Positions 6,363 to 10,667 of a stretch of DNA of 10,667 bases are shown here, piece after piece. How positions within the stretch are numbered: the first letter of the stretch is position 1; each line of letters opens with the position of its first letter. Source of the DNA: an uncultured Micrococcales bacterium (GTDB taxonomy: Bacteria > Actinomycetota > Actinomycetes > Actinomycetales > Microbacteriaceae); NCBI GenBank assembly GCA_903853515.1, contig CAINTU010000062.1, positions 1 through 10,667 on the forward strand, read 5' to 3'. The translations under genes were made by a program, and so were the position numbers. The notes beneath the pieces are model-generated. The model did not search any database. It was not told the DNA's origin and worked only from the letters and a program-made list of their open reading frames with translations.

Positions 6363-8948
6363 ATGTCTACGGCTAAAAAGTTTATTTCGGCAGCTATCAA
6401 GACCGTGCAAAACGGCGAAATCACCAAGCGCCTCAAAAACATTGCCGAGTTGCCTGCCCTGCGTGAGCAACTGCACGCTCAGCGCGACAAAATTGCTGAA
6501 CTAAACGAAAAAGTCGCCGGCTCATCATCGCTTCTAGATGTGCTCTCATACGGTCTTGACATCGAAGCTGCCCTAGTCGAATACGCTCGCAACCTTGGCA
6601 AGGCCGATCGGCCGCTCGATGGTCGCGGTTTTGTGCATCGTCTAGTTGATGACCCTAAATACAACTACCTGGGCAGCCTTGTTTATGGCGTTTATACCGG
6701 TTATTACGAACTCTATTCAGCTTCTCGCGGCTATTTTCTAGATGCTGGCGAAGACCGCGCCATTAAGCGCGCGCCTTATGAATATTCCGACAGTTATTTG
6801 CACGAAGAACCTGAGGCCGCACTAGCCAAAATCCAAGAGTTGCTTGGTGCCAAACGAGGCGAACTGAGCCAATCGAGCCGCATCGGCATTTTGCAGGCTC
6901 TCGCCAAATACCATCACTGGGCAATTTTGCGCATTGAGACTGCAAAGTTAGATGCTGAGGTGACTGCAAGCAACGAATTGAGCGAGACCGAATTCGCCAT
7001 GCTGCAGTGGTTCAAGAAGCGCCTTCTCACAGTCGAGCCAAAGATCGAATCTAAGCCTGGCGTGATCAATTTTGGTGTGATGGATTACAAACTGATTGAA
7101 CGCAAACGCACAAGTGGCAACCGCGGCGATTACGTGCAGACTTTGGCAGCGCTGTCTAACCTGCTGCGCTTCGAAAACGTCGAATACGTTGGCGATACAG
7201 AGCTTTCGAATTATATGAACGGCCTTATCTCGCATGTTCATGAAGACCGAAAAATCAAGGATGTTTCTGCACGCGTGCAGCCGGTGGCCATCGACCGCGA
7301 CTTCGCCAGCGGTCGCGAGTACCCCGAGAACACCTGGTTGATTCTCAACGGTTGGTTCATGCACCGTGCGTTTAGAGGCCCGGTTGATTTTCCTTTTCCG
7401 CAGAGTGTCAACCCGATCATGATCTCGTTCCACATTCAAGACGTTGATGTGTTGACCCCTGTTGTTGTCGATCGTCTAAAGCAACTCGAACCAATCGGCT
7501 GCCGCGACTGGACCACCGTTTATCGCTTGCGCGATCATGGCGTAAAGGCTTTCTTCTCGGGCTGTGTGACGACCACTGTTGGTCAGGTGCTCAAGCCAAA
7601 CAAGCCGAGCGGGTCAAAGCGTCTGGCGGTCGTTGAAACTCGACTAAAGCCTGGTGCCTATAAGGGTTGGGCAACCGAGAACTTCATTCAGGTCGGTGAC
7701 TATGTCAAAGACTTTGGCCTTGTTGAAGGCATCGAAGATGCGCGCAACATGTTGAACCTCTATGCGCCGTTCAACAAAGTCGCCACCTCACGCCTGCACT
7801 GCTATTTGCCTGCCAGATCGATGGGCTTGCCGGTTGAGTTCGCGCCAAAAAACAAGGCCGATATTCGTTTCGAGGGTTTGCTGAATCTTGACGAGACCGC
7901 ATTTAACGCGATTCGCCACGGCATCGAAGAAAAACTTGAGGTAATGCTTCGCGCAATTTTGGCAGGCAAGTCGCACGCCGAGGTCATGCAGCTTTGGCGC
8001 GAAATCACAGCTGCCGATGTGGCTGCGGCCGATGCCTATTGTGCGAATTCGATTGCGCCCGAGGCCAGCGGTATTGACCTAGTTGCCGCCGCCAACACCA
8101 TGCGTGCCAATAGCGTCTCGTTCGGCAGCAAAGCACCTAATGCCATCGAAGTGGCTTTCGCGCTCGATCAGAATCTGAAGGACATCTTCAAGGTCGTGCT
8201 ACAGAGCATCCTTGAGAAAGCATCACGACCAGTGCATGCGCACGTTTTGATGCGCGGGCTCGATAAGGATTACTTCAAATCGGTCGCCGAGCTATTCCCA
8301 GAATTCAGCTTTAAGTTCTATGACTGCAGCGATGTCAGTTATGGCGACAACCTAAAGTTGCTAAGCCACATCTCGGTTTCGACAATCGACCGGTTGTTGT
8401 TGCCAGAGCTTTTAACTGACCTAGACAAGATTCTCTATTTAGACACCGACATTTTGGTGCTAGACGATATCGCCAAACTGCACGACATCGAACTTGGCGA
8501 CAAGGTTCTAGGCGGCAAGAGCACAAACCTTTATACCTGGGCTTCACTAATCAAGCCGATGACCAGAGCTAGCTTGCAGCTGCCATTTGCAAAAGCGTGG
8601 AACATGCGTCGATACCTGCACGCCCACGGCAAACTAACCACACGTTCTTTTAACGCAGGCGTTATCTTGATGAACTTAAAGGCGATGCGAGCCGAGAAAG
8701 CCACCGCAACTCAGCTGGCTCTTGTTGAGCGTTGGAAGTTCAATGACCAAGATGCCTTGAACTATTACGCAGCTGGTCGAGTTGTTGAACTGGGCCAACA
8801 GTGGAACACCGTGCCTGCACAAGATTTCACCAAAGAGCCGAGCATCATTCACTGGGCGGGCCCGGCCAAGCCGTGGAAAGAAATGTATGTGCTTTACAAG
8901 CCGCTTTGGCAAGCCGTCAACGCGCGCGTTCAAGCAAAAATCAAATAG
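6363..8948 (+). CDS. polysaccharide pyruvyl transferase - GT8 glycosyltransferase fusion
   Basis: This 861-residue cytoplasmic protein joins two enzyme types. Residues 1-55 include a charged, heptad-like stretch likely to be a coiled coil; 56-230 is helical with no recognised motif. Residues 235-500 resemble polysaccharide pyruvyl transferases (PF04230-like): NFGVMDY, SGNRGDYVQT, the segment NGWFMH, and the late hallmark TSRLHCYLPARSMGLPVEF. Residues about 593-845 form a GT8 domain (LgtC/glycogenin-like), with the metal-binding DTD at 694-696 in YLDTDILVLDD, SFNAGVILMN (762-771), NDQDALNYY (794-802) and the HWAGPAKPW motif (830-838). GT8 enzymes transfer a sugar from a nucleotide sugar with retention. 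Together the domains suggest synthesis of a pyruvylated cell-wall or capsular glycopolymer, but no other polymer genes are in the window. The ATG at 6363 follows AAGGTG at a 5-base spacing; the in-frame ATG at 6348 has no ribosome-binding site. gltX begins 15 bp downstream. Confidence 0.87.
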   Translation: MSTAKKFISAAIKTVQNGEITKRLKNIAELPALREQLHAQRDKIAELNEKVAGSSSLLDVLSYGLDIEAALVEYARNLGKADRPLDGRGFVHRLVDDPKYNYLGSLVYGVYTGYYELYSASRGYFLDAGEDRAIKRAPYEYSDSYLHEEPEAALAKIQELLGAKRGELSQSSRIGILQALAKYHHWAILRIETAKLDAEVTASNELSETEFAMLQWFKKRLLTVEPKIESKPGVINFGVMDYKLIERKRTSGNRGDYVQTLAALSNLLRFENVEYVGDTELSNYMNGLISHVHEDRKIKDVSARVQPVAIDRDFASGREYPENTWLILNGWFMHRAFRGPVDFPFPQSVNPIMISFHIQDVDVLTPVVVDRLKQLEPIGCRDWTTVYRLRDHGVKAFFSGCVTTTVGQVLKPNKPSGSKRLAVVETRLKPGAYKGWATENFIQVGDYVKDFGLVEGIEDARNMLNLYAPFNKVATSRLHCYLPARSMGLPVEFAPKNKADIRFEGLLNLDETAFNAIRHGIEEKLEVMLRAILAGKSHAEVMQLWREITAADVAAADAYCANSIAPEASGIDLVAAANTMRANSVSFGSKAPNAIEVAFALDQNLKDIFKVVLQSILEKASRPVHAHVLMRGLDKDYFKSVAELFPEFSFKFYDCSDVSYGDNLKLLSHISVSTIDRLLLPELLTDLDKILYLDTDILVLDDIAKLHDIELGDKVLGGKSTNLYTWASLIKPMTRASLQLPFAKAWNMRRYLHAHGKLTTRSFNAGVILMNLKAMRAEKATATQLALVERWKFNDQDALNYYAAGRVVELGQQWNTVPAQDFTKEPSIIHWAGPAKPWKEMYVLYKPLWQAVNARVQAKIK

Positions 8949-8963
8949 CTAGATCGGCTTAAA

Positions 8964-10478
8964 ATGTCTAACTCAATCACCGCGCCTTTCTCGACTGCCA
9001 CAGGCCGCGATGTGCGCGTGCGCTTTTGCCCATCACCAACCGGCACACCACACGTCGGGCTGGTGCGCACCGCGTTGTTTAACTGGGCATACGCTCGACA
9101 CACGGGCGGCACCTTTGTTTTTCGCATCGAAGACACCGATGCCGAACGCGATAGCGAAGAATCGTTTGAGATGATCGTTGATGGCCTGCGCTGGTTAGGT
9201 CTCAACTGGGATGAAGGTGTAGGCGTCGGTGGCCCAAACGAGCCTTACCGTCAATCGCAACGCACCCACATCTATCTAGACGTAATCGATAAGCTCAAGG
9301 CCGCAGGCCACATCTATGAGTCGTTCTTGACGGGCGAAGAAATTGATGAGCGCAACAGGGCAAACGGCCGTGCTGTGCAACTGGGCTATGACAACTCTGA
9401 GCGTGATCTAACTGATGCGCAGCGCGCAGCATATAAGGCAGAGGGCAGAAGCCCTGCGCTTAGGTTGCGTGTGCCAGATGTTGATATCAAGTTCACCGAT
9501 TTGGTGCGTGGCGAAATCACTTTTCCGGCGGGCAGCTTTAGCGACTTTGTGGTCGTGCGACCTAATGGCCAACCGCTTTACACACTTGTGAACCCGGTCG
9601 ACGATGCCTTGATGGGTGTGACCCATGTGCTGCGCGGCGAAGACTTGTTATCGTCAACCCCCCGTCAAATTGCGCTTTATAACGCCATGTTTGAGGCGGG
9701 CATCACCGGTTTCATTCCGCAATTCGGCCACTTGCCTTTTGTTATGGGCGAGGGTAACAAAAAATTGAGCAAGCGCGACCCAGAGTCGAACCTTTTTCAC
9801 CACCGCGACCGCGGCTTTGTGCCTGAGGGCCTGCTCAACTATTTGGCTCTGCTTGGCTGGAGCATCGGCGCAGATCGCGATATCTTCTCGCTCGACGAGA
9901 TGACTGCCGCTTTCGACATCACAAACGTCAACCCAAACCCTGCGCGCTTTGATCAAAAGAAAGCCGATGCGATAAACGCAGCCCACTTGCGTTTGTTGAC
10001 CCCCAAGGATTTTGAGGCACGTCTGGTGCCATATCTGCAAAACGCAGGTCTAATCGACGCGTCACCTACCGAGCACCAACTGGCCATATTGGCCGAAGCT
10101 GCGCCGCTGATTCAAGAACGAATTGTAGTTTTGAGCGAGGCAGTGGGCATGCTCGAATTCTTTTTTAAATCGGCTGACCAAATCGAAATTCAAGATGACG
10201 CCAAAGCCGGCTTGCCAGAGAACAGCAAAGAACTAGTTCTTGCGGCCATTGAAACTCTAGAGGGCATTGCCGATAGCGAATTCGCCACCGAGAATCTGCA
10301 AACCGCGTTGAATCACAAACTTATTGAAGAACTGGGGCAGAAGCCACGAAACGCCTTTGGCCCGCTGCGCACCGCTATTTCGGGGCGCAGGGTGTCGCCG
10401 CCACTTTTTGAGTCAATGCAAATCCTTGGCAAATCAGAGACACTGGCTCGTCTGCGCTCGTTTGCCAGCATGGTCTAG
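8964..10478 (+). CDS. gltX: glutamate--tRNA ligase
   Basis: GluRS attaches glutamate to tRNA-Glu using ATP. The 504-residue class I synthetase shows the signature RFCPSPTGTPHVGLVRTALF near residues 20-39, where HVGL is the HIGH motif, FRIEDTD (53-59), the HVLRGEDLLSSTPRQ segment (221-235) and the KMSKS-loop variant KLSKR at 267-271. The C-terminal anticodon-binding region is helical and ends with the usual SPPLFESMQILG-type segment. The zinc-binding cysteines of the E. coli enzyme are not seen near residues 115-145. Actinobacteria generally lack GlnRS and use a non-discriminating GluRS with GatCAB, so this enzyme probably also charges tRNA-Gln; this is family knowledge, not read from the residues. 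The ATG at 8964 fits the usual N-terminus although no strong ribosome-binding site precedes it. It lies 15 bp after the pyruvyltransferase fusion and 48 bp before a tRNA-Gln gene. Confidence 0.96.
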   Translation: MSNSITAPFSTATGRDVRVRFCPSPTGTPHVGLVRTALFNWAYARHTGGTFVFRIEDTDAERDSEESFEMIVDGLRWLGLNWDEGVGVGGPNEPYRQSQRTHIYLDVIDKLKAAGHIYESFLTGEEIDERNRANGRAVQLGYDNSERDLTDAQRAAYKAEGRSPALRLRVPDVDIKFTDLVRGEITFPAGSFSDFVVVRPNGQPLYTLVNPVDDALMGVTHVLRGEDLLSSTPRQIALYNAMFEAGITGFIPQFGHLPFVMGEGNKKLSKRDPESNLFHHRDRGFVPEGLLNYLALLGWSIGADRDIFSLDEMTAAFDITNVNPNPARFDQKKADAINAAHLRLLTPKDFEARLVPYLQNAGLIDASPTEHQLAILAEAAPLIQERIVVLSEAVGMLEFFFKSADQIEIQDDAKAGLPENSKELVLAAIETLEGIADSEFATENLQTALNHKLIEELGQKPRNAFGPLRTAISGRRVSPPLFESMQILGKSETLARLRSFASMV

Positions 10479-10526
10479 CCCGACTAAACTTGGGTTGTTG
10501 TTGGGCCTCTGGCTCGATACAGCCCT

Positions 10527-10598
10527 TGGGGTATGGTGTAATTGGCAACACGAGTGATTCTGGTTCATTTGTTCTTGGTTCGAGTCCAGGTACCCCAG
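10527..10598 (+). tRNA. tRNA-Gln (anticodon CUG)
   Basis: The 72 bases fold as a full cloverleaf. The acceptor stem pairs TGGGGTA (10527-10533) with TACCCCA (10591-10597), with discriminator G at 10598. The D stem is GTGT/ACAC around an AATTGGCA loop. The anticodon stem AGTGA/TCATT (one G-U) encloses TTCTGGT, placing CTG at 34-36, so it reads CAG glutamine codons. The variable loop is four bases, and the T arm is CTTGG/CCAGG with loop TTCGAGT. The CCA end is not encoded. It starts 48 bp after gltX and no separate promoter was convincing, so it may be read from upstream. Confidence 0.95.
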
Positions 10599-10603
10599 CT
10601 TTG

Positions 10604-10632
10604 ACAGTCAGACTTTTGAGTCTGGCTGTTTT
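10604..10632 (+). terminator. intrinsic terminator after tRNA-Gln
   Basis: ACAGTCAGACT (10604-10614) pairs with AGTCTGGCTGT (10619-10629) to give an 11-bp stem with one G-U pair and a TTTG loop, followed by TTTT and then GCTTT. It begins 5 bases after the tRNA discriminator base and should end transcription of the tRNA and any read-through from gltX. The remaining bases to the window edge show no gene. Confidence 0.88.
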
Positions 10633-10667
10633 GCTTTAACCAAGCAATTTGCCTTTCGACAATAAAC

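Noticed and set aside
10495..10526. Dedicated promoter for the tRNA gene (TTGTTG and GATACA)
   Set aside because: Spacing is 15 bases, the -10 match is poor, and the start of transcription would fall at the first base of the tRNA.

Overview
The window reads as a chromosomal segment of a moderate-GC actinobacterium, most likely a Microbacteriaceae relative (possibly one of the small-genome freshwater lineages). This is inferred from the order leuB - ilvE - FAH-family hydrolase - gltX - tRNA-Gln, from actinobacterial-type LeuB, IlvE and GluRS sequences, and from frequent TTG starts. No database search was possible, so the taxonomy is provisional. No insertion sequence, prophage, CRISPR array or rRNA is visible.

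Bases 1-1807 hold small accessory genes. There is a three-helix membrane protein at the left edge. A cytoplasmic single-domain rhodanese (minus strand) is divergent from a rhodanese-fold lipoprotein, which is followed 13 bp later by a SAM-dependent methyltransferase. Two rhodanese-fold proteins beside a methyltransferase suggest sulfur or chalcogen handling, but the substrate is unknown.

Bases 1850-4761 are a compact metabolic operon: leuB and ilvE, then a fumarylacetoacetate-hydrolase-family gene whose ATG shares one base with the ilvE stop. LeuB and IlvE carry out the last dehydrogenase and the transamination steps of branched-chain amino acid synthesis. The third product is probably a C-C-bond-cleaving enzyme such as oxaloacetate decarboxylase. 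A perfect 7-bp inverted repeat sits just before the leuB ribosome-binding site.

Bases 4762-8948 hold two cell-surface genes that appear to interrupt the usual FAH-gltX adjacency. The first is a secreted chymotrypsin-fold serine protease with a pro-region. It keeps the His and Ser motifs but has Gly where I expect the catalytic Asp. Its leader carries four complementary C-rich and G-rich segments able to form alternative hairpins, one of which hides the ribosome-binding site. The second is an 861-residue protein fusing a coiled-coil N-terminus, a polysaccharide pyruvyl transferase domain and a GT8 glycosyltransferase domain. It probably builds or decorates a pyruvylated cell-wall glycopolymer. 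A perfect 15-bp palindrome lies in its upstream region.

Bases 8964-10667 return to housekeeping: gltX, a tRNA-Gln(CUG) gene, and a strong intrinsic terminator. In actinobacteria that use the GatCAB route, GluRS also charges tRNA-Gln with glutamate, so the enzyme and its likely substrate lie side by side.
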